Shown here piece after piece: positions 8,507 to 16,647 of a stretch of DNA of 38,563 nucleotides. Position 1 is the stretch's first letter; each line of letters starts with the position of its first letter. The DNA comes from Lachnospiraceae bacterium (GTDB taxonomy: Bacteria > Bacillota > Clostridia > Lachnospirales > Lachnospiraceae): the NCBI GenBank assembly GCA_030537145.1, contig JAUNON010000025.1, positions 1 to 38,563 of the forward strand, given 5' to 3'. The translations under genes and the position numbers were made by a program. The notes under the pieces are model-generated. The model made no database searches, was not told where the DNA came from, and saw only the letters and a program-made list of their open reading frames with translations.

Positions 8507-8546
8507 CGGGCTGCCGGCATGAATAACTGATGCTGCAGCCCGTTTT
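8507..8546 (+). terminator. Intrinsic terminator after the SEC-C gene
   Basis: CGGGCTGC (8507-8514) pairs with GCAGCCCG (8535-8542), with an inner GCAT/ATGC helix, and TTTT follows at 8543-8546. Confidence 0.8.
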
Positions 8547-8643
8547 GCGGTTATCCTGTATTTCCCGGGAAGGGATGCGCACGGATGCCTAAGGGTATTG
8601 CAGGGAAGCAGAGGGCTTCAGGAAAAGCGAGGAAGGTGAGCGG

Positions 8644-9390
8644 ATGACGGCTTTTTTGACGGTGGCCGGAGGACTGTGCCTGGTGTACTATTTTATCATT
8701 ATAGTGTTTGCCGGTATTACCGCAGATTTTGCATGGATCTGGCTGCTTGCAGGTTTTGGCCTGGGGGCGCTGGGCGGGCTGCTTCGCTGGGAACGGCTTC
8801 ATCCCGGCTTCTTTCCGGTCTGGCTGCGGTATGCGTTTCTGGCGGTAATTTTTCTGGGGATGGTGATTTTTGTCATTCTTTGCTGTCAGGTCATTGGCGG
8901 GATGTATGCCGAGGGCAATGAGGATCTGGATTATGTGGTGGTGCTGGGGGCTCAGGTGAAGGGAGAGGTTCCTTCCAGGGCACTGAGAAAAAGGCTGGAA
9001 AAAGCGCTGGCATATGCATCTGAAAATCAAAATACAGTTCTTATACTGTCCGGCGGGCAGGGCCCCGGGGAGGATATTACGGAAGCAGAATGTATGCGGC
9101 GCTGGCTGACGGAGAAGGGGATCGCAGAAGAACGGCTGGTGCTGGAGGAGCAGTCTGTCAGCACAAAGGAAAATCTGCAGTTTTCCGATGAGCTAACCGG
9201 CTGCAAAGAAAAGAAAACCGGTATTTTGTCAAATAATTTTCATGTATATCGGGCGGTTAAGCTGGCGCAGAAGCTGGGATACCGGCAGCCTGAGGGCATT
9301 GCCGCAGCATCTGATCCGGTAATGCAGGTTCATTATGTGGTGAGGGAGGCTTTTGCCCTGGTAAAGGAGAAGCTGCGGGGAAATATTTAA
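8644..9390 (+). CDS. YdcF/DUF218 family membrane protein
   Basis: The product has 248 residues. Three hydrophobic segments occupy roughly residues 3-25, 27-47 and 61-84, followed by a DUF218 domain. The DUF218 core is visible as DYVVVLGAQVKGEVPSRALR (from about residue 97), then LILSGGQGPGEDITEAECM, and VSTKENLQFS with NNFHVYRAVKLA. Relatives include YdcF and ElyC/SanA-like envelope proteins linked to cell wall precursor handling, but the substrate here is unknown. The start ATG 8644 follows GAGGAAGGTGAG. The gene is probably co-transcribed with the next gene, 53 bp downstream. Confidence 0.85.
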   Translation: MTAFLTVAGGLCLVYYFIIIVFAGITADFAWIWLLAGFGLGALGGLLRWERLHPGFFPVWLRYAFLAVIFLGMVIFVILCCQVIGGMYAEGNEDLDYVVVLGAQVKGEVPSRALRKRLEKALAYASENQNTVLILSGGQGPGEDITEAECMRRWLTEKGIAEERLVLEEQSVSTKENLQFSDELTGCKEKKTGILSNNFHVYRAVKLAQKLGYRQPEGIAAASDPVMQVHYVVREAFALVKEKLRGNI

Positions 9391-9443
9391 GAGTTTCCCG
9401 TTGAAAATAAATGATAAAGAAGAAGGAGGATTATTTTTTTACT

Positions 9444-10037
9444 ATGTCAGCAACAGGAATAAGCGATGAGATACTGAATAAAAGTGATTTGGATCTGTAT
9501 CGATCGGAAGCAGAAATGATGACGGATGAATACCTGGAGGCGGCCTGCCTGAAAAGGGGTGACCTGCTGGTGGTAGGGTGTTCCAGCAGTGAGATCGCAG
9601 CTCATTCCATCGGCTCTTTTTCCAATGCGGAGCTGGGCCGGGCTGTTTTTGAGGGAATCTATGAGGTGCTGAAGCGGGAAGGAATCTATCTGGCCGCTCA
9701 ATGCTGCGAGCATTTGAACCGGGCGCTGATTCTGGAGGAAGAGGCGGCGGAAAGGTTTTGCCTGGAGCCGGTGAACGTGGTGCCTCAGCCAAAGGCAGGC
9801 GGTTCTTTTGCATCGGCGGCCTATGAGGGAATGGAGCATCCGGTGGCTGTGGAGCATATCCGGGCGGCCGGCGGTATTGATATCGGTGATACCCTGATTG
9901 GCATGCATTTAAAGGATGTGGCGGTGCCTTTGCGCCTGAAAAGAAATATGCTGGGCGCTGCCCACGTGGTTTGTGCCAGAACAAGGCCCAGATATATCGG
10001 CGGCGAACGGGCACATTATGATGAACAATTAAAATAA
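9444..10037 (+). CDS. UPF0340/YwlG family protein (TIGR01440)
   Basis: This 197-residue soluble protein has the UPF0340 pattern: LLVVGCSSSEIAAHSIG, GIYLAAQCCEHLNRAL, and the region with VPQPKAGGSFASAAYE and DIGDTLIGMHLK. The biochemical role of the family is not known. The frame opens at ATG 9411, but AAGGAGG lies inside that extension (9423-9429), so ATG 9444 is preferred; the 14-nt spacing is long and the choice is not certain. Confidence 0.85.
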   Translation: MSATGISDEILNKSDLDLYRSEAEMMTDEYLEAACLKRGDLLVVGCSSSEIAAHSIGSFSNAELGRAVFEGIYEVLKREGIYLAAQCCEHLNRALILEEEAAERFCLEPVNVVPQPKAGGSFASAAYEGMEHPVAVEHIRAAGGIDIGDTLIGMHLKDVAVPLRLKRNMLGAAHVVCARTRPRYIGGERAHYDEQLK

Positions 10038-10040
10038 GAC

Positions 10041-10092
10041 TTGATTTTTTCGGGAATACGAGATATTATGAAATGGCAAAATCCATTATAAT
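10041..10092 (+). promoter_or_regulatory. Promoter(s) for the T-box transcript
   Basis: TTGATT (10041-10046) and TATTAT (10064-10069) are spaced by 17 bp. A second consensus TATAAT lies at 10087-10092 but lacks a clear -35. Either would start transcription just before the T-box leader. Confidence 0.55.
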
Positions 10093-10095
10093 ATT

Positions 10096-10340
10096 AAGAA
10101 AAGTGTTGATGAGAAGAGTAGAATGTGAACGTATTCAGAGAGAAGGATGAAAAGCTGCGAATCCTTTATACAGAAGCATTTGAAAACCACCTCAGAGCGG
10201 CCCTAATCCGGCACGGTGACTCCGTTATCGTCAGAATCGAGAGATCGTTTTGGCGTGCAGTGGGGGCCATAGCGATAAGGAGGGTGGAACCGCGATTGAT
10301 ATCGTCCCTTTCCGCAGAAGATGCGGGAAGGGATTTTTTT
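10096..10340 (+). ncRNA. T-box leader, threonine-responsive
   Basis: This is a clear T-box riboswitch. The conserved T-box sequence AGGGTGGAACCGCG lies at 10281-10294, Stem I features (GATGAGAAGAGTAG and AGAGAGAAGG) lie near the start, and a terminator hairpin lies at 10304-10340. The likely specifier is ACC within GAAAACCACC at 10182-10191; both overlapping choices read ACC, a Thr codon. Uncharged tRNA-Thr would favour the antiterminator and allow read-through. The regulated targets would be the small membrane gene and thrS, about 620 bp downstream. Confidence 0.92.
10304..10340 (+). terminator. T-box terminator hairpin
   Basis: TCCCTT and CCGCA (10305-10316) pair with TGCGG and AAGGGA (10322-10333), and seven T follow. 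The left side overlaps the antiterminator alternative of the T-box. Confidence 0.88.
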
Positions 10341-10632
10341 ATTGTATAAGTCCAGTCTCAAAGCAGAGACGGATGGGCTGCTGGCAGACCATTCCGGCTA
10401 TGCTTTTGAGACGACAACAGGTATGAGGAAGTAGGGCGATTAGCCCGAATTCCGAATAGCTGTAGGATTGCGAAAGCACGAAGTGCGGAGCAATCCGTGG
10501 ACTTATATTTTGGGTATTGTCTGCGGGTAAACGATGCGAAGCTTTGCGCACAGAACAAACAAGCCTTAGTAAGATGTATATGCGCACCGGGGGAGAGATC
10601 AGCCAGCTCTGGCGGCGCTTGGTGCGGAATAA
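10341..10632. other. Structured noncoding stretch with a degenerate repeat
   Basis: No gene is supported here. Inverted repeats are visible: a GTCTCAAAGCA arm against TGCTTTTGAGAC (about 10355-10412), and GGATTGC (10465-10471) against GCAATCC (10490-10496) around an inner GCAC-GAA-GTGC. Positions about 10527-10562 resemble the middle of the 166-bp repeats at 29.7 and 34.6 kb (TGCGGGTAAACGATGCG versus TGCGGGCAAACGATGCG), so a decayed copy of that element may sit here. Confidence 0.45.
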
Positions 10633-10650
10633 ATGAGAAAGGGTGATAAA

Positions 10651-10890
10651 ATGAGAAGATTGACAAAAACAGAGAAAGCGGCTGCGGCTGCTGTGCTGGC
10701 GATGGCTGCCAGTGTAGCAGGAACAGGAATCGTATTGATGAAGAAATATACCCGTCTGATGCTTCAGAAGGCGGCAGCAAAATTCCAGGACGAGGATGAA
10801 AAGGCGGAGCCGGAAGCAAAACCGGAGGCGGCGGAAGAGGAAGCAGAAGCGGAGCCGGAAGAAAAAACGGAAGCGGCGGATGAGAAGTAA
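10651..10890 (+). CDS. Small membrane-anchored protein with acidic tail
   Basis: The 79-residue product has a basic N-terminus (MRRLTKTEK), one hydrophobic segment (about residues 9-30) and a long Glu/Ala/Pro/Lys-rich tail. The tail is low complexity and strongly acidic. I recognise no family. ATG 10633 is an alternative start, but AAAGGGTG at 10638-10645 serves ATG 10651 better. It lies between the threonine T-box and thrS, so it should be expressed with thrS if read-through occurs. Confidence 0.6.
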   Translation: MRRLTKTEKAAAAAVLAMAASVAGTGIVLMKKYTRLMLQKAAAKFQDEDEKAEPEAKPEAAEEEAEAEPEEKTEAADEK

Positions 10891-10960
10891 TAGGGAAAGG
10901 CACAGAATTGTTGCGGTAAAAAACGAGAAAGTATAGGGAATCAAAGAAAGGAGTTTTATT

Positions 10961-12895
10961 ATGATTATTACGTTGAAGGATGGCTCTGTAAAGGAGTATG
11001 CACAGCCCATGTCCGTGATCGATATCGCAGCCGATATCAGTGAGGGACTGGCGAGAGTAGCCTGCGCAGGGGAACTGGACGGAGAGGTGGTGGATCTGCG
11101 TACCGTTGTGGATAAGGACAGCAGCCTGAATATTCTGACCTTTGACAGCGAGGGCGGAGCCGGAGCATTCCGTCATACGACTTCCCATATTATGGCTCAG
11201 GCGATTAAACGGCTCTGGCCGGAGATGAAGCTGGCTATCGGCCCCTCCATTGCAGACGGATTTTATTATGATATTGACAGCGATCGTCCCATTGTGTCGG
11301 AAGATCTGGAAAAGATCGAGGCAGAGATGAAAAAGATCGTAAAAGAGGCGCTGCCGATTACCCGTTTCACCAAATCCAGAGAGGATGCTATTGCGTACTT
11401 CAAGGAAAAGGAGGAACCGTATAAGGTGGAGCTGATCGAGGATCTGCCGGAGGATGCGGAAATCAGCTTCTATCAGCAGGGAGAATTTGTGGATCTGTGT
11501 GCCGGACCGCACCTGATGAGCACCAAACCGGTCAAAGCATTTAAGCTGACCAGCCTGGCGGGCGCTTATTGGAGAGGCAGCGAGAAAAATAAGATGCTGA
11601 CCCGTATTTACGGTACCTGCTTCACCAAAAAGGCGGATCTGGAGGAATACATTACCCGCATGGAAGAAGCGAAGAAGCGGGATCACAGAAAGCTGGGCAA
11701 GGAGCTGGGCCTGTTTCTGATGAAGGAGGAGGGGCCGGGATTCCCGTTCTTTCTGCCTAAGGGAATGGTTCTGAAAAATACTCTGCTGGATTATTGGCGT
11801 GAAATCCACAGAAAGGCCGGATATGTGGAGATTTCTACTCCGATTATGCTGAGCCGCCATTTATGGGAAACCTCGGGCCATTGGGACCATTATAAGGAAA
11901 ATATGTACACAACGGTCATTGATGAGCAGGATTTTGCGATTAAGCCTATGAACTGTCCGGGCGGTATCCTGGTATATCAGTCTGAACCCCGTTCTTATCG
12001 GGATCTTCCCCTTCGTATGGGCGAGCTGGGTCTGGTGCACCGTCACGAAAAATCCGGCCAGCTTCACGGCCTGATGCGTGTGCGCTGCTTTACCCAGGAT
12101 GATGCCCATATCTTCATGATGCCGGAGCAGATCCGGGATGAGATCAAAGGCGTTGCGAAGCTGATCGATGAGGTTTATCAGTTGTTTGGTTTCAAATATC
12201 ATGTGGAGCTGTCTACCCGTCCGGAGAATTCAATGGGAAGCGATGAGGATTGGGAGATGGCAACCAGTGCGCTGCAGGGTGCGCTGGATGATCTGGGACT
12301 GAATTATGTAGTGAACGAGGGAGACGGCGCATTCTATGGCCCCAAGATTGATTTCCATTTGGAGGATTCCATCGGAAGAACCTGGCAGTGCGGCACGATC
12401 CAGTTGGATTTCCAGCTCCCGCTGCGGTTTAACTGTGAATACATCGGAGCAGACGGCGAGAAGCACCGCCCGATTATGATACACCGGGTGGCCTTCGGCT
12501 CTATCGAGCGTTTCATCGGCATTTTGATCGAGCATTATGCCGGCGCATTCCCCACCTGGCTGGCACCGGTACAGGTAAAGGTTCTGCCCATCTCCGAAAA
12601 ATATATGGAATATGGACAGAAGGTGCTGGAGCAGTTAAATGAAGCCGGCATCCGGGCAGAAATTGATACCAAGGCGGAAAAGATCGGCTATAAGATCCGG
12701 GAAGCCAGACTGCAGAAGATCCCCTATATGCTGATCGTAGGCGCAAAGGAAGAGGCGGAGGGACTGGTATCTGTCAGAAGCCGTTTCCTGGGAGACGAGG
12801 GACAGAAGAGCCTGCCTGCCTTTATTTCCGATATTACAGAGGAAATAAAATCCAGAACGGCCAGAAAGGTTGAAGTGCAGGAAGAGACAAAATAA
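10961..12895 (+). CDS. thrS: Threonine--tRNA ligase
   Basis: The enzyme charges tRNA-Thr in the cytosol. The product has 644 residues with the usual domains: a TGS domain (about 1-61), the editing domain with HTTSHIMAQA (about 70-77) and the CAGPH motif, the class II catalytic core with motif 2 region LVHRHEKSGQLHGLMRVRCF, and a C-terminal anticodon-binding domain. AAAGGAG at 10947-10953 precedes ATG 10961. The Thr-type T-box upstream supports both the identity and its regulation by uncharged tRNA-Thr. Confidence 0.98.
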   Translation: MIITLKDGSVKEYAQPMSVIDIAADISEGLARVACAGELDGEVVDLRTVVDKDSSLNILTFDSEGGAGAFRHTTSHIMAQAIKRLWPEMKLAIGPSIADGFYYDIDSDRPIVSEDLEKIEAEMKKIVKEALPITRFTKSREDAIAYFKEKEEPYKVELIEDLPEDAEISFYQQGEFVDLCAGPHLMSTKPVKAFKLTSLAGAYWRGSEKNKMLTRIYGTCFTKKADLEEYITRMEEAKKRDHRKLGKELGLFLMKEEGPGFPFFLPKGMVLKNTLLDYWREIHRKAGYVEISTPIMLSRHLWETSGHWDHYKENMYTTVIDEQDFAIKPMNCPGGILVYQSEPRSYRDLPLRMGELGLVHRHEKSGQLHGLMRVRCFTQDDAHIFMMPEQIRDEIKGVAKLIDEVYQLFGFKYHVELSTRPENSMGSDEDWEMATSALQGALDDLGLNYVVNEGDGAFYGPKIDFHLEDSIGRTWQCGTIQLDFQLPLRFNCEYIGADGEKHRPIMIHRVAFGSIERFIGILIEHYAGAFPTWLAPVQVKVLPISEKYMEYGQKVLEQLNEAGIRAEIDTKAEKIGYKIREARLQKIPYMLIVGAKEEAEGLVSVRSRFLGDEGQKSLPAFISDITEEIKSRTARKVEVQEETK

Positions 12896-12919
12896 AATAA
12901 AAAACGTATAAAAATAAAA

Positions 12920-12980
12920 AAGATGGCAGATACTAATCCTGTTTCTGAAAAAAGAAAGGAGGTTATGTATATGCCATCTT
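12920..12980 (+). promoter_or_regulatory. Inverted repeat enclosing the DUF1540 ribosome binding site
   Basis: AAGATGGCA (12920-12928) is the exact reverse complement of TGCCATCTT (12972-12980). The right arm covers the U and G of the start codon at 12971, and the loop contains AAAGGAGG (12955-12962). In mRNA this could hide the start codon. Confidence 0.5.
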
Positions 12981-13291
12981 TAGTTTGTTCTGTACAGAAT
13001 TGTGTTTACAATAACGCAATGTATTGCAGCAAGGGCGATATTATGGTAGGAGGACCGGAAGCGCAGAGGTGTCAGGAAACCTGCTGTGAAAGCTTCCAGG
13101 AACGGAAAATAGAGAATGCGAAAAGCTCTATGGGAACACCCAGCCAGGAGATCCATGTGGATTGCAAAGCATGTCATTGTACCTACAATGAGAATTGCAA
13201 GTGTACCGCAGGAAAGATTGATATAACCGGAGCAGGCGCATCAACCGGCCGTGAAACGGAATGCTCCACCTTTGAGTGCCAGTGTAAGTAA
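12971..13291 (+). CDS. DUF1540 protein, two repeats
   Basis: The 106-residue Cys-rich protein contains two DUF1540-like units. The first (about 5-42) has CSVQNCVYNNAMYCSKGDI and the second (about 65-105) has CKACHCTYNENCKCTAGKIDI. Each ends in a Cys-rich tail (ETCCESF, ECSTFECQC). The Cys pattern suggests metal binding; the function is unknown, and such proteins are frequent in spore-forming Clostridia. The start ATG 12971 is 8 nt from AAAGGAGG; ATG 12965 is too close. Confidence 0.88.
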   Translation: MPSLVCSVQNCVYNNAMYCSKGDIMVGGPEAQRCQETCCESFQERKIENAKSSMGTPSQEIHVDCKACHCTYNENCKCTAGKIDITGAGASTGRETECSTFECQCK

Positions 13292-13297
13292 TGTGAC

Positions 13298-13398
13298 GGA
13301 GGCTGCCGCAAATGAAATCGGACAGAGAGTCGAAGGAGTTTAAAAGCTCCGGGATGAAAAAGTCCGAAAACAGCATTTTGCGGCGGCCTCCTGGTCTT
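13298..13398 (+). terminator. Long nested-hairpin terminator
   Basis: GGAGGCTGCCGCAAA (13298-13312) pairs with TTTGCGGCGGCCTCC (13377-13391) with one G-U wobble, and TGGTCTTTTT follows. Inside are TCGGAC/GTCCGA and GGAG/CTCC helices. At ~100 nt it is much longer than normal terminators and resembles the one after rplT. Confidence 0.75.
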
Positions 13399-13432
13399 TT
13401 TGATTCCCTTCGGAAAAGGCGAAAACGCAGAA

Positions 13433-13461
13433 TTGATTTTCGGGAAAAAACTGCTTATAAT
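13433..13461 (+). promoter_or_regulatory. Promoter for the amidohydrolase-kinase pair
   Basis: TTGATT (13433-13438), a 17-bp spacer and TATAAT (13456-13461). Transcription would begin near 13468, leaving a ~119-nt leader before ATG 13587. Confidence 0.75.
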
Positions 13462-13586
13462 GGTAGGAAAAGTAAATGCGCTTCCGGCAGATACAAATGC
13501 GCAGGATGCCGGCAGGAGACCGTCTGCGGCAATGCTATGGAGGATGGCGGCGTATTTCGGGATGGAGAACAGGAGGAAAGAAACAA

Positions 13587-14495
13587 ATGGAGCAATTTCA
13601 GATCTGGGACAGTCATGTGCATCTGTTCCCGCCGGAAATTTATCAGAATTGGGATAAGTACGCCCAAAGAGATGAGACCTTTGCAAATCTGACCCGAAAG
13701 CCGGCCAACGGCAAGGGAACGGAGGAGGCCTGGGTCAATATTGAGGAGGCTCTGGAGTGTGCCGACCTGGCGGGAGTCTGGGGGCTGGGTATGCAGGGCT
13801 GGTACTGGAATGATGCGGGCCTGATGCGTTTACATAATGATTATATGGCGGAAGCTTTTCAGAGGTATCCCCGGCGTCTGAGAGGATTTGCGTCCGTGAA
13901 TCCCAAATTCGGGCAGGAAGCGCTGGATGAGATCGAGCGGTGCGCAAAGCTGGGATTTTCCGGAATCGGAGAGCTTGGGCCGGGCGGAAACGGATACGAT
14001 TTTGAGGATCCGGATTTTCTGGCCGTGCTGGACTGTGCGGAAGCCCACGATCTTCCGGTTTGTATTCACTGCGGAGAGCCGGTAGGCCATCCGTATCCCG
14101 GCAAGGACATGACGCCGCTGGCTCCCCTGCCGGATCTGGTGCGCAGCAGACCGAAGCTGAAGCTGATCCTGGCTCACATGGGAGGCGGCCTTCCCTTTTA
14201 TGAAATGAATCCCAGATACCGGAAGGCGTTTGGAAATGTGCGGTATGATATGGCTACCAATCCGCTGCTGTACGATATCCGCAGCATTCGGGCGGTAATC
14301 GGTATGGCAGGAGCGGACCGGCTGCTGTTCGGAAGCGATTTCCCTCTGCTGCTTTATCCGCGAAAATGCAGGGAGGCGGATATGACCCTGTTTGTGGAGG
14401 ATATCCGGCAGAATGCAGGCCTTTCACCGGAGGAATGGAGGAAGGTAATGGGCGATAATTTCCAAAGCTTTGTGGACGGTGCTTCGCATATTTGA
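13587..14495 (+). CDS. Amidohydrolase family (TIM-barrel) protein
   Basis: This 302-residue protein belongs to the amidohydrolase-2 type of metal-dependent hydrolases. Metal ligands are visible: His10 and His12 in DSHVH, a His in the CIHCGEP strand, a His in LILAHMGGG, and the Asp in LLFGSDFP near the C-terminus. Relatives act as hydrolases or decarboxylases; the substrate cannot be told. The frame runs upstream to 13476, but AGGAGG (13571-13576) and homology to the family N-terminus support ATG 13587. It is probably co-transcribed with the kinase 30 bp downstream. Confidence 0.85.
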   Translation: MEQFQIWDSHVHLFPPEIYQNWDKYAQRDETFANLTRKPANGKGTEEAWVNIEEALECADLAGVWGLGMQGWYWNDAGLMRLHNDYMAEAFQRYPRRLRGFASVNPKFGQEALDEIERCAKLGFSGIGELGPGGNGYDFEDPDFLAVLDCAEAHDLPVCIHCGEPVGHPYPGKDMTPLAPLPDLVRSRPKLKLILAHMGGGLPFYEMNPRYRKAFGNVRYDMATNPLLYDIRSIRAVIGMAGADRLLFGSDFPLLLYPRKCREADMTLFVEDIRQNAGLSPEEWRKVMGDNFQSFVDGASHI

Positions 14496-14525
14496 AATAG
14501 GAGAAAATAGGCGGCGGGGAATAAG

Positions 14526-15869
14526 ATGAAAACAATCGGAATTGATATCGGAACCACGACCATCAGTGCCGTGGTATTGGAGACAGAGGAAGAACGGGTA
14601 CTGGCAGTCAGGACAATTCCAAACGACAGCTTTATGAAAAGTGATTATGAATGGGAAAGAGTGCAGGACCCGGCAGTTATAATTGATAAGGCCAGGGCGG
14701 CTCTGGATGAGCTTCTGGAGCAGTATCCGGATGTGATCTCCATTGGGCTGACCGGGCAGATGCATGGAATCGTATATGTGGACGAAGCGGGCAGGCATCT
14801 TAGCCCGCTGTATACCTGGCAGGATCAGAGAGGAAATCTTCCGGTATTTGACGGCGTTTCCCTGGTAAGCTGTATCAAGGCGTCCTGCGGCGCAGCGGTT
14901 TCTGCCGGATATGGACTGGTTACACATTTGTATCAGTGCAGAAGGGGCGGTGTTCCGGCGGGAGCCGTTTCCCTGTGTACCATTCCGGATTATCTGGGCA
15001 TGATTTTGACCGGACGGAAAACGCCTCTGCTGCATAGCAGCATGGCGGCCAGCCTGGGGTTCTTCGATGGAAGAAGAGGAGTTTTCTGCGGGAAACAGTT
15101 AGAAAAGCTGGGAATGGAGCTGTCCATTCTGCCGCAGGTGACAGAGGAATTTGCTTTGCTGGGCTATTACAAGGGGAGGGCGGTCACGGCGGCGCTGGGC
15201 GATAATCAGGCCAGCTTCCTGGGGGCTGTAGGACTTCTGGAAAATACGGTGCTTCTGAATGTGGGAACCGGAGGGCAGATATCGGTGTTGTCCGAACAAT
15301 ATTTTGAGAAACCGGGCATTGAGGCCAGACCGTTGACAAAGGGAAAATATATCCTGGTGGGCTCCTCTCTTTGCGGAGGAAGGGCATATGCGATACTGGA
15401 AAAATTTTTCAGGGCCTGTGTAGTGGCAGCAGGCGGAAAGGACGGCCCTCAATATGAGATGATGGCCAGACTGGCGGCCGGCGCTCCTTCGGAGGATCCT
15501 ATGGAAGTGCGGACCACCTTTCACGGAACGCGGACACAGCCGAAGCTGCGGGGCGCCATCCGCAACCTCAGTGAAGATAATTTTACTCCGGAGGGGCTGG
15601 TGCAGGGTGTGCTGACTGGAATGGCGAAGGAATTATACGATCTGTTTTATCTCATTCACGAAGGGACCGGTATGGAAGCCGGGAGAATTGTGGCATCAGG
15701 AAACGGAGTAAGAAAGAATGCGGCGCTGCAGCGGGCTTTCGAGGAGATGTTTGGAGCAAAGCTGGAGCTTGCCAGATACGAGGAAGAGGCGGCCTGCGGC
15801 GCAGCCATTTGTAGCAGTTCAGCCTTCAGTGAAGAGGCTGCCGCAAAATCGAAAAGCGACAGCCCCTGA
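14526..15869 (+). CDS. FGGY-family carbohydrate kinase (sedoheptulokinase-like)
   Basis: This 447-residue sugar kinase has the FGGY/ASKHA fold. The N-terminal phosphate-binding motif DIGTTTISAVV is at 6-16, and IGLTGQMHGIVY is typical of sedoheptulokinase-like members. Later motifs are ALGDNQASFLGAVG, NVGTGGQIS and the C-terminal ASGNGVRKNAALQRAFEEMF. It would phosphorylate a sugar with ATP in the cytosol; the exact sugar is inferred only from the QMHG motif. The last ~17 residues (after CGAAIC) are Ser/Ala/Lys-rich and are encoded by a palindromic repeat, so the stop codon comes from the repeat. Confidence 0.82.
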   Translation: MKTIGIDIGTTTISAVVLETEEERVLAVRTIPNDSFMKSDYEWERVQDPAVIIDKARAALDELLEQYPDVISIGLTGQMHGIVYVDEAGRHLSPLYTWQDQRGNLPVFDGVSLVSCIKASCGAAVSAGYGLVTHLYQCRRGGVPAGAVSLCTIPDYLGMILTGRKTPLLHSSMAASLGFFDGRRGVFCGKQLEKLGMELSILPQVTEEFALLGYYKGRAVTAALGDNQASFLGAVGLLENTVLLNVGTGGQISVLSEQYFEKPGIEARPLTKGKYILVGSSLCGGRAYAILEKFFRACVVAAGGKDGPQYEMMARLAAGAPSEDPMEVRTTFHGTRTQPKLRGAIRNLSEDNFTPEGLVQGVLTGMAKELYDLFYLIHEGTGMEAGRIVASGNGVRKNAALQRAFEEMFGAKLELARYEEEAACGAAICSSSAFSEEAAAKSKSDSP

Positions 15870-15882
15870 GCTGAACTGTTGC
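15811..15882. repeat. Palindromic repeat overlapping the kinase 3' end
   Basis: GTAGCAGTTCAG (15811-15822) can pair with CTGAACTGTTGC (15871-15882) with two wobbles. The inner GGCTGCCGC (15836-15844) and GCGACAGCC (15856-15864) form a second helix. It shares CAGTTCAGCCTTCAGT in reverse with the hairpin at 7805-7835, and GGCTGCCGCAAA with the terminator at 13298. Confidence 0.6.
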
Positions 15883-15901
15883 GCCAAATGTAAAAAAGTG
15901 A

Positions 15902-15930
15902 TTGACACAAAGCATAACATATGATAAAGT
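15902..15930 (+). promoter_or_regulatory. Promoter of the infC operon
   Basis: TTGACA (15902-15907) and TAAAGT (15925-15930) are separated by 17 bp, immediately ahead of the structured infC leader. Confidence 0.7.
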
Positions 15931-15934
15931 AGTT

Positions 15935-16090
15935 AAGGTTATGAATAACAGGAAAGCAGAGTATCCACTCTCACCCAGGCACAGTTTGCGTGACCCGCGG
16001 TTCATATTGGTAATAGAAGCATTTTTGTGTTTTTATGTGTACTTTATGGTGGATAACTGTGTTATCCACTTTTTTATGTCAATGTATGGA
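15935..16090 (+). ncRNA. L20-type autoregulatory leader of infC-rpmI-rplT
   Basis: The leader contains the GAG/CTC hairpin in GCAGAGTATCCACTCTCACC, a structured G/C stretch, and a strong terminator whose arms repeat TATCCAC, giving mutually exclusive pairings. In Bacillota, free L20 binds such a leader and promotes termination. The identification rests on position and motif, not on a covariance search. Confidence 0.75.
16049..16075 (+). terminator. Attenuator terminator in the infC leader
   Basis: GTGGATAA (16049-16056), loop CTGTG, TTATCCAC (16062-16069), then six T. It lies upstream of the infC start and so acts as a conditional terminator. Confidence 0.88.
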
Positions 16091-16101
16091 GGTGCACGAC
16101 T

Positions 16102-16608
16102 ATTAGCGAATTAATGATTAACGAACAAATCAGGGACAGGGAAGTTCGATTGATTGGGGAAAATGGCGAACAGCTTGGTATAATGTCCTCGCGGGATGCC
16201 CTGAAGCTTGCGAAGGAAGCGGAGCTGGATCTTGTAAAGATTGCGCCCGGAGCGAAGCCGCCGGTTTGCAAAATCATCGATTACGGGAAATACCGCTATG
16301 AGATGGCCCGGAAAGAAAAGGAGGCCAAGAAGAAGCAGAAAGTAATCGAGGTAAAAGAAGTCCGGTTATCTCCCAACATTGATGTAAATGATCTGAACAC
16401 AAAAATATCCAGTGCCAGAAAATTCCTGCAGAAGGGGAATAAAGTGAAAGTGACCCTTCGTTTTCGCGGGCGTGAGATGGCGCACATGCAGGCCAACAGA
16501 TACATCCTGGAGGATTTTGCAAAGGCTGTCGAGGATGTTGCGGTGATCGATAAACCGATTAAGCAGGAGGGCAGAAGCCTTACCATGTTCCTGTCAGAGA
16601 AAAGATAG
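16102..16608 (+). CDS. infC: Translation initiation factor IF-3
   Basis: The 168-residue product prevents subunit joining and selects the initiator tRNA. The N-terminal domain has NEQIRDREVRLIGENGEQLG and PPVCKIIDYGKYRYE; the C-terminal domain has KVKVTLRFRGREM. I place the start at ATT 16102, seven nt after GGAGGT (16089-16094): the resulting N-terminus (M)SELMINEQIR matches the family, while ATG 16114 has no binding site at a normal distance. AUU starts are the hallmark of infC and allow IF-3 to repress its own translation. Confidence 0.95.
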   Translation: MSELMINEQIRDREVRLIGENGEQLGIMSSRDALKLAKEAELDLVKIAPGAKPPVCKIIDYGKYRYEMARKEKEAKKKQKVIEVKEVRLSPNIDVNDLNTKISSARKFLQKGNKVKVTLRFRGREMAHMQANRYILEDFAKAVEDVAVIDKPIKQEGRSLTMFLSEKR

Positions 16609-16647
16609 GGTTACAAAAACTGATTGAATATAAGGAGGAATATCAAA

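Noticed and set aside
10358..11860. 500-codon minus-strand frame
   Set aside because: It is antisense to the start of thrS, the T-box region and the small membrane gene, with a low-complexity His/Leu/Pro composition typical of a shadow frame.
13400..13692. Short plus-strand frames in the amidohydrolase leader
   Set aside because: They overlap the promoter and the true start at 13587 and have no good binding site or family resemblance.
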